Source of the DNA: Pseudomonas vanderleydeniana
Lineage (GTDB): Bacteria > Pseudomonadota > Gammaproteobacteria > Pseudomonadales > Pseudomonadaceae
Direction: 5' to 3'
Length of the DNA: 64,000 bases
Assembly (NCBI RefSeq): GCF_014268755.2
Contig: NZ_CP077093.1
Coordinates: 3,274,001-3,338,000 of the forward strand
Shown: positions 53,034-63,739 of the stretch, in pieces
Numbering within the stretch: position 1 is the stretch's first letter
Layout: the number at the start of each line of letters is the position of its first letter
The notes under the pieces: generated by a model
Database searches by the model: none
What the model was told of the DNA's origin: nothing
Seen by the model: the letters and a program-made list of their open reading frames with translations, nothing else
Translations under genes and position numbers: made by a program

Positions 53034-55073
53034 TTGAGTATCAATCTCGATCAGGCATTACAGACCTTCATCGTCGAGGCACACGAACTGTTGCAGGCCA
53101 TGGAGCAATCCCTGCTGCAGCTGGAAAGCGAGCCCGGCGACCAGGATGCCATCGGCGCGATTTTCCGCGCCGCGCACACCATCAAGGGCTCCGCCGGGCT
53201 GTTCGGCCTGGCGCCTATCGTCAGTTTCACGCATATCGTGGAGGACGTGCTCGACCGTATCCGTGATGACAGTGTGGCCGTGGATGCGGCCCTGATCGCG
53301 GTGCTGCTCAAGTGTGGCGACCATATGCTCGAGCTGATCGAGGTCGTCGCCAACCGTGGCGAGGCACTCGGGCCGGCTGCGCTGGAGCGCGAAGCGGCAT
53401 TGCGGGCAGCACTCGGTGCCTATCAGGCGCCCGCCGGGAAGGGCGAAAGCGTCGAGATTGCCGTTGCCGAGGCGGATACGCACGGTGAAGTGCTCTGGCA
53501 CATCTCCCTGCGCTTCGGTGTGGACGTGTTCCGCAATGGCATGGACCCGTTGTCGTTCCTGCGCTACCTCGAGACCCTGGGGCAACTGGTCGAGGTGCAG
53601 ACAGTGACCGAGGACATCCCGACCCTGGAAAGCTGGGACCCGGAGAGCTGCTACCTGGGGTTCGAAATCGACCTGCGCTCCTCGGCCAGCCACGCCACCC
53701 TCAACGAGGTCTTCGACTTCGTGCGTGACGAGTGCGAAGTGCGGATCAGTGCCGTCGAGCAAGCCCATGACGACGCCGCTGTTCCGAGCACCGGGCTGGT
53801 CATGCTGCCGGAGCAGCAGGCCACGCCCGCTGCGCCCGCGCGGTTGCCGGCAACCAGCGAAGCGAAAGCCCGCGATGGCAACTATGTCCGGGTCAATGCC
53901 GACAAGCTCGACGAGTTGATCAGCCTGGTCGGCGAGCTGGTGATCGCCAGCGCCGGTGCGAACCTGCTGGCCCGCTCCTGCGATAACGACTCGCTGCAGG
54001 AGGCCAACTCGACGGTGTCGGGGTTGGTGGAGGAAATCCTCGATGGCGCGCTGCACCTGCGCATGATCCCCATCGGCGACACCTTCAACCGCTTCCGGCG
54101 CGTGGTCCGCGACGTCAGCCAGGAACTGGGCAAGGACATCGACCTGATCATCAACGGGGCGGAAACCGAGCTGGACAAGACGGTCGTGGAGAAGATCGGC
54201 GATCCGCTCATGCACCTGCTGCGCAACGCCATGGACCACGGGATCGAAAGCGCCGACGCCCGGCGTGCGGCCGGCAAGCCGGGCAAGGGGCACCTGAGCC
54301 TCAACGCCTATCACGACTCGGGAAGCATCGTCATCGAGATTGCCGACGACGGCGCCGGTCTCAACCGTGAACGGATTCTGGCCAAGGCCCAGGAGCGCGG
54401 GCTGGTCGCCAGCGGAGCGGTGCTCACCGACCAGGAGATCTACAACCTGATCTTCGAGGCTGGCTTCTCCACCGCCGAAGCGGTGACCAACCTGTCCGGG
54501 CGTGGCGTTGGCATGGACGTGGTCAAGCGCAACATCACCCTGTTGCGCGGCACCGTCGACCTGGACAGCCGTCCCGGCCAGGGCACCGTGGTGCGTATTC
54601 GCCTGCCGTTGACCCTGGCGATCATCAACGGTTTCCTGGTGGGCATCGACCACGCCACCTACGTGATCCCGCTGGACATGGTTCAGGAGTGTATCGAGCT
54701 GGATGAACAGCAGCGCCAGTCCAGCCGCGACCGCGGCTACCTGGGGCTGCGGGGCGAGGTGTTGCCGCTGGTGGACCTGCGCGATCACTTCAACCACGAG
54801 GGCCCAGCCGCCAGACGCCAGAACGTGGTGGTGGTGCGCTACGCCGAGCACAAGGCCGGGCTGGTGGTGGATGAGCTGCTCGGTGAGTTCCAGATCGTGA
54901 TCAAGCCCCTGGGCAAGCTCTTCGGCGCGCTGCGCGGTATCAGTGGTTCGACCATCCTGGGCAGCGGCGCGGTGGCGCTGATCCTGGATATACCGGCACT
55001 GCTCAACCAAATCGTACAACGGGAAGCCCGAACGGCCCAGGCACCCCAGTTGCCACCTGTCGTCGGTCGCTGA
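53034..55073 (+). CDS. cheA: CheA histidine kinase, cluster 2
   Basis: 679 aa, starting at a TTG (53034) with AAGGA eight bases upstream. P1/HPt with His48 ([15 protein letters not shown]), P2-like domain (about 160-245), dimerisation domain, HATPase ([37 protein letters not shown]) and the CheW-like regulatory domain ([30 protein letters not shown]). Architecture and sequence parallel cluster 1 CheA closely; the present gene lacks some 40 residues of its interdomain linkers. Confidence 0.94.
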   Translation: MSINLDQALQTFIVEAHELLQAMEQSLLQLESEPGDQDAIGAIFRAAHTIKGSAGLFGLAPIVSFTHIVEDVLDRIRDDSVAVDAALIAVLLKCGDHMLELIEVVANRGEALGPAALEREAALRAALGAYQAPAGKGESVEIAVAEADTHGEVLWHISLRFGVDVFRNGMDPLSFLRYLETLGQLVEVQTVTEDIPTLESWDPESCYLGFEIDLRSSASHATLNEVFDFVRDECEVRISAVEQAHDDAAVPSTGLVMLPEQQATPAAPARLPATSEAKARDGNYVRVNADKLDELISLVGELVIASAGANLLARSCDNDSLQEANSTVSGLVEEILDGALHLRMIPIGDTFNRFRRVVRDVSQELGKDIDLIINGAETELDKTVVEKIGDPLMHLLRNAMDHGIESADARRAAGKPGKGHLSLNAYHDSGSIVIEIADDGAGLNRERILAKAQERGLVASGAVLTDQEIYNLIFEAGFSTAEAVTNLSGRGVGMDVVKRNITLLRGTVDLDSRPGQGTVVRIRLPLTLAIINGFLVGIDHATYVIPLDMVQECIELDEQQRQSSRDRGYLGLRGEVLPLVDLRDHFNHEGPAARRQNVVVVRYAEHKAGLVVDELLGEFQIVIKPLGKLFGALRGISGSTILGSGAVALILDIPALLNQIVQREARTAQAPQLPPVVGR

Positions 55074-55102
55074 CGTCTTTGCAATTCCATGGAGGTTCCC
55101 CG

Positions 55103-56761
55103 ATGAAATGGTTCTACGATCTCAAGATTTCCATCAAGCTGATCAGCTCGTTCCTGGTGGTGCTGGCGCTGACGGCGGCCATGGGCGGCTTCGCGGTCGT
55201 CCAGCTCGGCAGTGTCAACCAGGCGGCGCAAGACATCCGGGGCAACTGGATGCCGTCAATGCGCGCAGCGGCCGGCATGCGCTTTTTTGCCGCCAACTAT
55301 CGCCTGAAGGAGAATCGTCACGTCGCCACCGAGGTCGCCGAGGAAAAGGCCCAGGCCGAACGCGAGGCCACCGAGTCGCGCCAGCAATTCGAGACACGGC
55401 TGGGCACCTACGAGAAGCTGCTGTCGAACGACGAGGATCGTCAGCTCCTGGAGAGTGTCAAGCGTGCCTGGAGCGCCTACCTGGCGGATAGCCAGAAACT
55501 GCTCGAGCTGTCGCGGGAGGCGCAGGAGGCGCAGGCTCGTCTGCTGCTGCGCGGTGAATCCAGGGCGCGTTTCGATGAACTGACCGACCGTCTGCAGAAA
55601 ATGATCGAACTCAACGACGCCGGCGCGACCTCGGCAGGCAACCGGGGCTCGGAACTGTACGAGAGCTCGCGCCTTTCGATCGTCGTCGCCCTGATCGTTG
55701 CGCTGGTGGTCGGCCTGGGCCTGGCCCTGTTCATCGCCCGGATCATCTCGCGCCCCTTGCGCCATGCTGCGGCGGCCGCCGAGCAGTTGGCCGATGGCAA
55801 CCTCGGCACCCACATCGAGGCGGGCGCGAAGGACGAGACCGGCATGGTGCTCAACGCCATGCGCAACATGGTCGGCAAGCTGGCGCATATCATCGGCGAG
55901 GTCCGCAACGCCGCCGACAACCTGGCCAGTGCCTCGGAGCAGGTCAGCGCCACCGCGCAGTCGATGAGCCAGGCCACCAGCGAACAGGCGGCCAGCGTCG
56001 AGGAAACCAGTGCCTCGGTGGAGCAGATGAGCGCCAGCATCAACCAGAACACCGAGAACGCCAAGGTCACCGATGGCATGGCCAGCAAGGCCGCCAAGGA
56101 AGCCGGCGAGGGGGGCGAATCGGTGCAGCAGACCGTGGTGGCGATGAAGAAGATCGCCCAGCGCATCAGCATCATCGATGACATCGCCTACCAGACCAAC
56201 CTGCTGGCCCTCAACGCGGCCATCGAGGCTGCGCGGGCCGGCGAACATGGCAAGGGCTTCGCGGTGGTGGCCGCTGAAGTGCGCAAGCTGGCCGAGCGCA
56301 GCCAGGTGGCTGCCCAGGAAATCGGCGAGTTGTCCTCCAGCAGCGTGGACATGGCCGAAAAAGCCGGCAAGTTGCTCGATGAAATGGTGCCGTCGATCAC
56401 CAAGACCTCCGACCTGGTGCAGGAGATCAGCGCCGCGTCCGAGGAGCAGTCCGCCGGCGTCTCGCAGATCAACATGGCGATGACCCAGCTCAACCAGGTC
56501 ACCCAGCAGAACGCCTCGAGCAGCGAGGAACTGGCCGCCACCGCGGAAGAGATGAGCAGCCAGGCCGAGCAGTTGCAGCTGGCCATGAGCTTCTTCGTGC
56601 TCGATGCCACTCCCCGGGCCGCCCCTGCGCGCAGTGTGGAGGGCACCGGCGCCACCAAACCGGACCGCCAGGCTCCACGCCCGGCGGCGCAGGCCCCGCG
56701 CAGGGCGCTCGCCCAGGAAGCGGCGGGTGCATTGGATGAATCGGAATTCACCCGTTTCTGA
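55103..56761 (+). CDS. Transmembrane chemoreceptor of che cluster 2 (4HB-type)
   Basis: 552 aa. TM1 (about 10-30), periplasmic four-helix-bundle domain (about 31-187), TM2 ([22 protein letters not shown]), HAMP, and the signalling domain with the tip [43 protein letters not shown] shared with the cluster 1 poly-HAMP receptor. It ends ESEFTRF, a pentapeptide-like tail for CheR/CheD/CheB. Start ATG 55103 has GGAGG seven bases upstream. Periplasmic ligand unknown. Confidence 0.92.
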   Translation: MKWFYDLKISIKLISSFLVVLALTAAMGGFAVVQLGSVNQAAQDIRGNWMPSMRAAAGMRFFAANYRLKENRHVATEVAEEKAQAEREATESRQQFETRLGTYEKLLSNDEDRQLLESVKRAWSAYLADSQKLLELSREAQEAQARLLLRGESRARFDELTDRLQKMIELNDAGATSAGNRGSELYESSRLSIVVALIVALVVGLGLALFIARIISRPLRHAAAAAEQLADGNLGTHIEAGAKDETGMVLNAMRNMVGKLAHIIGEVRNAADNLASASEQVSATAQSMSQATSEQAASVEETSASVEQMSASINQNTENAKVTDGMASKAAKEAGEGGESVQQTVVAMKKIAQRISIIDDIAYQTNLLALNAAIEAARAGEHGKGFAVVAAEVRKLAERSQVAAQEIGELSSSSVDMAEKAGKLLDEMVPSITKTSDLVQEISAASEEQSAGVSQINMAMTQLNQVTQQNASSSEELAATAEEMSSQAEQLQLAMSFFVLDATPRAAPARSVEGTGATKPDRQAPRPAAQAPRRALAQEAAGALDESEFTRF

Positions 56762-56796
56762 TCGCAGGATCGATACGGGCCTAAAGGGAGAACGAC

Positions 56797-57336
56797 ATGG
56801 GCGCAGTCATGACGACCCGGCATAGTGCGGTCGCGACAAGTGAGGACGGGCAGTACCTGACCTTCATACTCGGCGGCGAGATGTTTGCCCTCGGTATCCT
56901 GGGGATCAAGGAAATCATCGAGTACGGCAGCCTGACCGTGGTGCCGATGATGCCCGCCTTCGTGCGTGGCGTGATCAACCTGCGTGGCGCCGTCGTGCCG
57001 GTGGTTGACCTGTCGGCGCGCTTTGGTCGGGCGACCTCGACCATTACCCGGCGCTCCTGCGTCATCATCATCGAGGCCAGGAGCGAGGAGGGCGAGAGCC
57101 AGGATATCGGGCTGCTGGTGGACACCGTCTCGGCCGTGCAGGACATCCCCGCCGACCAGATCGAGCCGCCGCCCAGCTTCGGCGCCCGGATTCGCGCCGA
57201 TTTCATCAGCGGCATGGCCAAGATCGACGGCAAGTTCGTGATTGTGCTGGCGGTGGACAAGGTCTTGTCCATCGACGAGATGTCCAGCCTCGCCGAGGTT
57301 GTCCAGGCGCCGGGGCTCGACCTCGATTCGCGTTAA
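56797..57336 (+). CDS. cheW: CheW scaffold protein, cluster 2
   Basis: 179 aa. YLTFILGGEMFALGILGIKEIIEYGSLTVVPMMPAFVRGVINLRGAVVPVVDLSARFG is the CheW core with the conserved NLRG and D/R motifs. It couples CheA to the cluster's receptors. Single copy here against two in cluster 1. Followed after nine bases by cheR. Confidence 0.93.
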   Translation: MGAVMTTRHSAVATSEDGQYLTFILGGEMFALGILGIKEIIEYGSLTVVPMMPAFVRGVINLRGAVVPVVDLSARFGRATSTITRRSCVIIIEARSEEGESQDIGLLVDTVSAVQDIPADQIEPPPSFGARIRADFISGMAKIDGKFVIVLAVDKVLSIDEMSSLAEVVQAPGLDLDSR

Positions 57337-57345
57337 GGGCCGATC

Positions 57346-58155
57346 ATGTCGGAAGTTGCCTCCCTCGATGATCGCGAGTTCGACCAGTTCCAGGCATGGT
57401 TGTACCGCGCGGCCGGCATCAATCTGTCGCAGGGCAAGAAGGCCCTGGTGGCCGGGCGGCTGTTCAAGCGTCTCAAGCATTATGAGCTGGAGAGCTACGG
57501 GGAGTATTTCAGGCTGATCATGAGCGATCAGCACAAGAGTGAGCTGCAGGTCGCGCTCGACCTGCTGACGACCAATGAAACCTACTTTTTTCGTGAGCCC
57601 AAGCACTTCGACTTCCTGCGGCAACAGGTGCTGCCCAAGGCTCCGCCAGGCCGGCTGTTTCGCGTGTGGAGCGCTGCCAGCTCCTCTGGCGAAGAACCCT
57701 ACAGCCTGGCCATGACCCTGGCCGAAGGCCTGGCGACCACGCCTTGGGAAGTGGTCGGCTCGGACATCAGCACCCAGGTGCTGGCCAGGGCGCGCAGTGG
57801 GCATTACCCCATGGAGCGCGCCGGCACCTTGCCCATGCCGATGTTGACCAAATACTGCCTGAAGGGCATCGGCCGCCAGGACGGTACCTTCCTGATCGAC
57901 AAGGCACTGCGCAACCGGGTCAATTTCGTCCAGGTCAACCTCAACGAGAACCTGCCCGACCTGGGTGAGTTCGAGGTGATTTTCCTGCGCAACGTCATGA
58001 TCTATTTCGACCAGAAGACCAAGCGCCAAGTGGTGGCACGCCTGTTGCCGCGACTCAAGAGCGGTGGTTATTTCATCATCAGCCACTCGGAAAGCCTGCA
58101 CGGCGTGAATGACACGCTCAAGCTGGTGGCCCCGTCGATCTACCGAAAACCATGA
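57346..58155 (+). CDS. cheR: CheR chemoreceptor methyltransferase, cluster 2
   Basis: 269 aa. LLTTNETYFFREPKHFDFLRQQVL, SAM motif VWSAASSSGEEPYSLAMTLAE and VIFLRNVMIYFDQKTKRQVVARLLPRL are nearly identical to cluster 1 CheR. Methylates the receptors of the cluster. Its stop overlaps the cheD start by four bases. Confidence 0.93.
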   Translation: MSEVASLDDREFDQFQAWLYRAAGINLSQGKKALVAGRLFKRLKHYELESYGEYFRLIMSDQHKSELQVALDLLTTNETYFFREPKHFDFLRQQVLPKAPPGRLFRVWSAASSSGEEPYSLAMTLAEGLATTPWEVVGSDISTQVLARARSGHYPMERAGTLPMPMLTKYCLKGIGRQDGTFLIDKALRNRVNFVQVNLNENLPDLGEFEVIFLRNVMIYFDQKTKRQVVARLLPRLKSGGYFIISHSESLHGVNDTLKLVAPSIYRKP

Positions 58156-58655
58156 AGAAGCCTACAGGTGTGAGTGAAGTGGTCTTGGCGCCCGGGCAGG
58201 TGAGTTTCGCGGCGCGACCGACGCGCCTGCGCACGCTGCTCGGCTCGTGCGTGGCGTTCACGTTCTGGCACCCGCAACGACGGATCGGCGGCATGTGCCA
58301 TTTCATGTTGCCGGCCCGCTCGCGCAGGGACCTTGCGCTGGACGGCAGGTATGCCGACGAGGCGGTCGAACTGCTGCTGGGGCATGCCCGCGCCCACGGC
58401 ACGACGCCGCAGGACTACCAGGTCAAGCTGTTCGGTGGTGGCGAGATGTTCCCCGAACAGCGGCGTAGCTTGCCCGCGCAGGACGTGGCCAGCCTGAACA
58501 TCCGTGCCGCGCTGGAGCTGGCCGAGCATCATCGCTTGCACCTGGCTGCCCAGGACATGGGCAGTACCGGCTACCGTACGATTCTATTCGACCTGTGGAA
58601 CGGCAACGTCTGGGTCCGGCACCAACCAATGGGAACACTCGATAGACATGCCTAA
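58152..58655 (+). CDS. cheD: CheD chemoreceptor glutamine deamidase, cluster 2
   Basis: 167 aa. Active-site Cys in [13 protein letters not shown] and His in [10 protein letters not shown] are both present, as is [10 protein letters not shown]. Overlaps cheR by four and cheB by eight bases; the same overlaps occur in cluster 1 in the opposite order (eight, then four). Clear paralogue of the cluster 1 CheD. Confidence 0.93.
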   Translation: MKKPTGVSEVVLAPGQVSFAARPTRLRTLLGSCVAFTFWHPQRRIGGMCHFMLPARSRRDLALDGRYADEAVELLLGHARAHGTTPQDYQVKLFGGGEMFPEQRRSLPAQDVASLNIRAALELAEHHRLHLAAQDMGSTGYRTILFDLWNGNVWVRHQPMGTLDRHA

Positions 58656-59730
58656 CAAGAAAATCAATGTGTTGCTGGTCGATGACTCCGCCGTGGTGCG
58701 TCAGGTGCTGCTGTCGATCCTCAGTGATACGCCGGACATCCACGTCATGGGCGCCGCCTCCGACCCGATCTTCGCCATGGACAAGCTGGCCCGCGAATGG
58801 CCGGATGTGATCGTGCTGGACGTGGAAATGCCGCGCATGGACGGCATCACCTTCCTGCGCAAGATCATGAGCGAGCGGCCGACGCCGGTGGTGATCTGTT
58901 CCTCCCTGACCCAGAAAGGCGCGGAAACCTCCATGCAGGCGCTGTCGGCCGGTGCCGTGGAGATCATCACCAAGCCGACCACCGGCTTGAAGAACTTTCT
59001 GATCGACTCGGCGGCCGAGCTGGTCGCGGCGATTCGCGCGGCGGCGAAGGCCAATCTTGGCAACCTGGGCCGGCGCAGTGCGCCTGCGACGCCGGCCCCG
59101 GTTCCCGCCAGCAAGTTCAGCGCGGACGTGATCCTGCCTGCCGCCACCGGCCACGCGATGGCCCAGACCACCGAGCGCATCGTCGCCATCGGCACGTCCA
59201 CCGGCGGCACCCAGGCGCTGGAAACGGTGCTGACCGCGCTGCCGAGGGTGTGCCCGGGCATGGTGGTGGTCCAGCACATGCCGGAGAAGTTCACCGCGTC
59301 CTTTGCCGAGCGTCTGAACAGCCTGTGCCAGATCGAAGTCCGCGAAGCGCGCAACAATGACCGCATCCTGCCCGGCCTGGCGCTGATCGCTCCTGGCGGC
59401 AAACACCTGATGGTGACCCGCAGCGGGGCCTTCTACCACGCCCAGGTCATCGACGGACCACTGGTCAACCGCCATCGCCCGTCGGTGGACGTGCTGTTTC
59501 GCTCGGTGGCCAAGTTCGCCGGCAAGAACGCCACCGGCATCATCATGACCGGCATGGGCGACGACGGCGCACGAGGTCTCAAGGAAATGCTCGACGCCGG
59601 TGCCACGACGGTGGCCCAGGATGAAGCCAGTTGCGTGGTGTTCGGGATGCCGAAGGAAGCCATCAAGCTCAATGCCGCGCAACGGATCATGGCACTGCAG
59701 GACATTCACCAGGCGATCCTGCACAAGTGA
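58648..59730 (+). CDS. cheB: CheB methylesterase/response regulator, cluster 2
   Basis: 360 aa. REC domain with phospho-acceptor Asp58 ([13 protein letters not shown]), linker, and methylesterase domain with GTSTGG, QHMPEKF and [12 protein letters not shown] supplying Ser, His and Asp. Start ATG 58648; an upstream open frame from 58504 belongs to cheD sequence. Last gene of cluster 2. The kinase at 59760 is convergent with it. Confidence 0.93.
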   Translation: MPNKKINVLLVDDSAVVRQVLLSILSDTPDIHVMGAASDPIFAMDKLAREWPDVIVLDVEMPRMDGITFLRKIMSERPTPVVICSSLTQKGAETSMQALSAGAVEIITKPTTGLKNFLIDSAAELVAAIRAAAKANLGNLGRRSAPATPAPVPASKFSADVILPAATGHAMAQTTERIVAIGTSTGGTQALETVLTALPRVCPGMVVVQHMPEKFTASFAERLNSLCQIEVREARNNDRILPGLALIAPGGKHLMVTRSGAFYHAQVIDGPLVNRHRPSVDVLFRSVAKFAGKNATGIIMTGMGDDGARGLKEMLDAGATTVAQDEASCVVFGMPKEAIKLNAAQRIMALQDIHQAILHK

Positions 59731-59759
59731 GTCGATGACCTTCAGGCCAAACCGTTGAG

Positions 59760-61670
59760 CTAGGCCATCAGTTGCTCAACGTTCGCCTGGAGTTCCTGGA
59801 TCGTGAAGGGCTTGACCAGCAGCCTGGCATTGCCCGGTTGTTCGGGAACGCGGCTGCTGGCGTCAATCAGGCCTGAAATGAACAGGACCTTGAGGTCAGG
59901 GCGCACTGCCCAGGCCGCCTTGGCCACGCCGTGACCATCCAGGTGGCCGGGCAGTATGATGTCCGTCACCACCAGTTGCAGGTCCGGGATTTCGTCGACC
60001 CGCTGCAGGGCCTGGTCGGGGGTGCTCGCCTCGAACACCTCGTAGCCCATATCCTGCAGTACCTCCCCCACCAGTTCCCGAATGGCGGCCTCATCGTCGA
60101 TGACCAGCACCGAGCCACGATTTTCGCGGTGGGTTGCGGTGATTGCTTCAACGTCAGCGACGTTCGCCGCCGGCGGGACACCGCGGTAGACCGGCAACAA
60201 CAGGCTGACCGAGGTGCCTTCACCCAATACCGAGTCGATTTGCGCATGCCCGCGGGCCTGGCGCGCGAAGTCGTGCACCATGGACAGCCCCAGCCCGGTG
60301 CCCGAACCCAGCGGCTTGGTGGTGAAGAACGGTTCGAACGCGCGCTCGGCCACGCTGGCCGGCATGCCCATGCCAGTGTCCACGACACGGATCTGCACAT
60401 AGTCGCCGACTCGCAGTTCGCAACCCTGGCGCGGGGCGTTGACCGCAAGCCGGTCCACCTCGACCTGTAATCGGCCGCCATTGGGCATGGCATCCCGTGC
60501 GTTGATGCAGAGGTTCAGGACAGCCGTTTCCAGTTGACTGGCATCGCAGTGGCAGAGCGTCGAGTGTATCGACGACAGCAGCTCGAACTCGATCTGCGGT
60601 GTCAGGGTCCTGGCAATCAGCTCCTTCATCTCCTCGATGAGCAGGGCCGGGTCGACCGTTTCGCTGTTCAGCGGTTGTTTCCTGGCATAGGCCAGCAGGC
60701 GGTGTGTCAGGGAGCTGGCGCGGTGCGTGGTGTGCCGGGCCAGGGTGACATAACGATCGATCTCGTCGATTCGCCCCTGGGAGAGCCGCTGCTGGATCAT
60801 CTCCTGGGTGCCATTGATGATGGTGAGCAGGTTGTTGAAATCATGCGCCAGACCTCTCGTCAACTGCCCGAGCGATTGCATTTTCTGACTCTGCTGCAAC
60901 TGCGAGCTGACCCGCTCCAGGGCGTTCTGGCGCTCGCGATAGAGCGTGATATCCCGCGCTATCGCAAAATAGAGATCGCCACGCCCGGTGATTCGCCAGT
61001 TCAGGAGCAGGGGCTGGCCATTGCTGCGTACACTCTGCGTGTCGAGTTCCGCGATCGGCCGTTCACCGAGGATGCGCAAGGCGTCCGACAACTGGGCCGG
61101 CGAAATGAGGCTATAGAACGCACCCTCCCTGAGCTGTTGCTCGGTCCAGCCCGTCTCGACCTGCCAGGCGGGGTTCATCGCCAGCACATCGCCGCTCCCG
61201 GACAAGGTGCAGATCAGGTCGGGAGAGGCCTCCCAGATACCATCACGCTCATCCGTGCGCCGCTGGACCTCGCCCTCGAGGTTTCTGTTGACGTTGTCCA
61301 GCGCCCTGAGGCTGCGTCGCAGCAGGGCGCACACAATGGCGATCCCCAGGGTGACCAGGCCGAAACTCAGGCTGTTGAGCCAGGCCGTCGCATCGGCCTC
61401 GAAACCGATCGGTCCAATGAAGAAATATTGTGCCGCCAGCATGGCCAGGACACATCCCAGTACCGAGGGGCCCACGCCAAACCAGAAGCCGATGAGCATC
61501 AGGCCGGGGATGAAAAACAGGTAGGGGAGTGCCGTGGATGACATCTGCGCACGAAGGGCACAGGACAGCGCGACCACCAGCACGGCCCCCACGTAACGTG
61601 TCGGGCGGTTGAGCTGAATGCGTTCCAGACGTTGAAGAACGTCGGCGGCCCGTCTAAAAAAACTAGTCAA
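59760..61670 (-). CDS. Hybrid histidine kinase with DUF4118-like membrane domain
   Basis: 636 aa, TTG start at 61670 with GGAG six bases upstream. Several N-terminal membrane helices of the KdpD/DUF4118 type (about 25-115), PAS (about 145-255), HisKA with phospho-His (LTRGLAHDFNNLLTIING), HATPase (LGSGTGLGLSMVHDFARQARG) and a C-terminal REC (VLVIDDEAAIRELV, VVTDIILPGHLDGHG). No separate output regulator is next to it. Sensor for a membrane or volatile cue; target unknown. Confidence 0.9.
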   Translation of the reverse strand: MTSFFRRAADVLQRLERIQLNRPTRYVGAVLVVALSCALRAQMSSTALPYLFFIPGLMLIGFWFGVGPSVLGCVLAMLAAQYFFIGPIGFEADATAWLNSLSFGLVTLGIAIVCALLRRSLRALDNVNRNLEGEVQRRTDERDGIWEASPDLICTLSGSGDVLAMNPAWQVETGWTEQQLREGAFYSLISPAQLSDALRILGERPIAELDTQSVRSNGQPLLLNWRITGRGDLYFAIARDITLYRERQNALERVSSQLQQSQKMQSLGQLTRGLAHDFNNLLTIINGTQEMIQQRLSQGRIDEIDRYVTLARHTTHRASSLTHRLLAYARKQPLNSETVDPALLIEEMKELIARTLTPQIEFELLSSIHSTLCHCDASQLETAVLNLCINARDAMPNGGRLQVEVDRLAVNAPRQGCELRVGDYVQIRVVDTGMGMPASVAERAFEPFFTTKPLGSGTGLGLSMVHDFARQARGHAQIDSVLGEGTSVSLLLPVYRGVPPAANVADVEAITATHRENRGSVLVIDDEAAIRELVGEVLQDMGYEVFEASTPDQALQRVDEIPDLQLVVTDIILPGHLDGHGVAKAAWAVRPDLKVLFISGLIDASSRVPEQPGNARLLVKPFTIQELQANVEQLMA

Positions 61671-61902
61671 GGGTGACTCCGGCGTCGAGGTCTCTGGCCA
61701 TCATCATAGCTGGCCAGGCGCCATGGCGCAGCCTTGTGTGCGTCGCACGTTCAAGGCAGCGTCAGTCCGGCTGACAGTGGCCGCCCGGTTTTTCCCTTTC
61801 AATGGGCAAGCGTTTCCGGGGGGCGGAGTCATCAGCGGTGAACAAACTGGCCATGTGCCGCTCTTAAGCTCATGCGTCTTTAATACGGTAACTGGAGTGA
61901 TC

Positions 61903-63672
61903 ATGGGCAACACGCCAATCGAGCAAGATGAACGCTTGCGCCTGGCCGAGGTGGACCGTCTGACGTCCGCGCTTTCAAGCGGCTCGGACCCGGTACTCAA
62001 CAGCGTGGTTTCCCTGCTTTGCGCCTATTTCGATGTGCCGATCGCCTTGGTCAGCGTCATTGATCGCGACTATCAGATCTTCAAGGCGCGGATAGGCCTG
62101 GCCCTGGAGCGCACGCCGAAGGAGATGTCGATCTGTGCCAACGGCCTTTGCCAGGACACGGTGCTGGAAATCTGCGACGCCTTGGCTGACGTCCGTACTG
62201 TCGATAACCCGCTGGTGACAGGGGACCCCTACATCCGCTACTACGCCGGGGCTCTGCTGGAGGTCAAGCCAGGCCTGAGCGTAGGCCGCTTGTGCATCAT
62301 CGATCGCAAGTCACGGGCAGCGCTGAGCGAACGTGACCAGGAGCTGTTGCGCAATGCCGCGCAGGTCGTGGTGTCGCGGCTGCAGTCCATCCACCAGCAG
62401 AATTTCTACGATTCGATCACCGGGCTGCCCAACCGGCGACGCTTCGAGGCGGATCTTCATGATGCCGATACCCTGGCCGGTCAGGTGGCGGTATTCATCG
62501 AGCCGATTTCGGCATCCGGCATGGACCGTTTGGTCAAGGCCCTGGGCCTGGAGTTCTTCACCCATTTCATGCTAGCGGTCAAGGAGGTCCTGTTGGACGT
62601 GCTGCCCGCGTCCTCACGGCTGTATCGGGTCAGTACCCTGAGCTTCCTGACCCTGGTCGAGCCTCGCGAGGCGGCTTCCTTGCCGGGCAAGCTCGATGAA
62701 ATCGTCCGGGCGCTGGGCAGGCCGCTTCACTGTGGCAACGTGCCGGTGTTTGCGGACGTGGCGATCAGTGTCCTGGAGCTCGGCGTTGAAGTCGATGCCT
62801 CGCTCGACAGCCTGCGCCTGATGGCCAGCATGACCGATGCGGCCCGTCTGAGCGAGCATCGCTGGCTGGGGTATGACCCCCTGGTCGATGCCAGCCTGCG
62901 ACGCAGCGCCACCTTGCTCAACGACCTCGAGGCAGCGCTGATCGCCACGGATCAGTTGCGACTCGTCTATCAGCCCAGGGTCGGCCTGGCCAATAACCGC
63001 TGTGTCGCCGTCGAGGCGCTCCTGCGCTGGACGCATCCGACCCTGGGCCCGATCAGTCCTGCGGAATTCATCCCCCTGGCTGAAACCACCGCATCCATTC
63101 GCGGTATCACGCGCCTGGTGGTCCGGCACGTCTGCGCGCAACAGGCCAAATGGAGGGCCCAGGGGCTGGAGCTGATCGTGTCGCTGAACATCTCCGCACT
63201 CGATCTCGGTGACGGCCACCTTTTCGAGGACCTGACCCGCGCGCTCGAGGTGTATGACGTGGATCCCCGGCACATCGAACTCGAGTTCACCGAAAGCGCG
63301 CTGGTGACCGACTTCGAGATGGTGCACCAGCAACTCCAGCGTTTCCGCGACCTGGGGGTTGCGATTGGTATCGACGATTTCGGCAGTGGCTACAGCAACT
63401 GGGTGTACTTGCGCCGCATCCCCGCCACCAGCGTCAAGCTCGACCGCTCGCTGCTGGCCAACCTGCAACCCGGGAACAACGAGTGGCACATCATTCGAAA
63501 TCTGATCAGCCTGCTGCGCGACTTGAGCCTCACGGTCGTGGCAGAGGGCATAGAAACCGATCTGCATCATCACCTGCTGCGCGGCTGGGGGTGCGATCAG
63601 GGGCAAGGTTATTACTACGCCAAGCCCATGCCGGCCGAGGCGCTCATGGAGTGGCTGCAGCGGCCGGCCTGA
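61903..63672 (+). CDS. GAF-GGDEF(degenerate)-EAL c-di-GMP phosphodiesterase
   Basis: 589 aa, ATG 61903 with GGAG five bases upstream. N-terminal GAF (about 20-160: VPIALVSVIDRDYQIFKARIGLALERTPKEMSICA). A GGDEF domain follows whose signature is missing, so it is not a cyclase. The EAL domain is intact: EAL at 371-373 (VAVEALLRW), ELEFTES, DDFGSGYSN (Asp491/Asp492) and catalytic Glu548 (VAEGIET). Likely hydrolyses c-di-GMP. Divergent from the hybrid kinase at 59760. Confidence 0.9.
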   Translation: MGNTPIEQDERLRLAEVDRLTSALSSGSDPVLNSVVSLLCAYFDVPIALVSVIDRDYQIFKARIGLALERTPKEMSICANGLCQDTVLEICDALADVRTVDNPLVTGDPYIRYYAGALLEVKPGLSVGRLCIIDRKSRAALSERDQELLRNAAQVVVSRLQSIHQQNFYDSITGLPNRRRFEADLHDADTLAGQVAVFIEPISASGMDRLVKALGLEFFTHFMLAVKEVLLDVLPASSRLYRVSTLSFLTLVEPREAASLPGKLDEIVRALGRPLHCGNVPVFADVAISVLELGVEVDASLDSLRLMASMTDAARLSEHRWLGYDPLVDASLRRSATLLNDLEAALIATDQLRLVYQPRVGLANNRCVAVEALLRWTHPTLGPISPAEFIPLAETTASIRGITRLVVRHVCAQQAKWRAQGLELIVSLNISALDLGDGHLFEDLTRALEVYDVDPRHIELEFTESALVTDFEMVHQQLQRFRDLGVAIGIDDFGSGYSNWVYLRRIPATSVKLDRSLLANLQPGNNEWHIIRNLISLLRDLSLTVVAEGIETDLHHHLLRGWGCDQGQGYYYAKPMPAEALMEWLQRPA

Positions 63673-63675
63673 CAG

Positions 63676-63738
63676 CTGTGGACATTCCAGGGACTGGATG
63701 CCGCGCGGCGCCTGTATAAGTCATTCGGATTCGAGTTG
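63676..63738 (+). pseudogene. GNAT acetyltransferase C-terminal remnant
   Basis: Directly after the EAL gene's stop, in the same frame, the DNA encodes LWTFQGLDAARRLYKSFGFEL. This matches the C-terminal coenzyme-A-binding end of GNAT acetyltransferases, especially MarR-GNAT fusion proteins. The beginning of that gene is absent, so only a scar is left. Confidence 0.5.
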
Positions 63739-63739
63739 A

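Noticed and set aside
53058..55019. 653-codon minus-strand frame opposite CheA of cluster 2
   Set aside because: Antisense shadow for the same reason.
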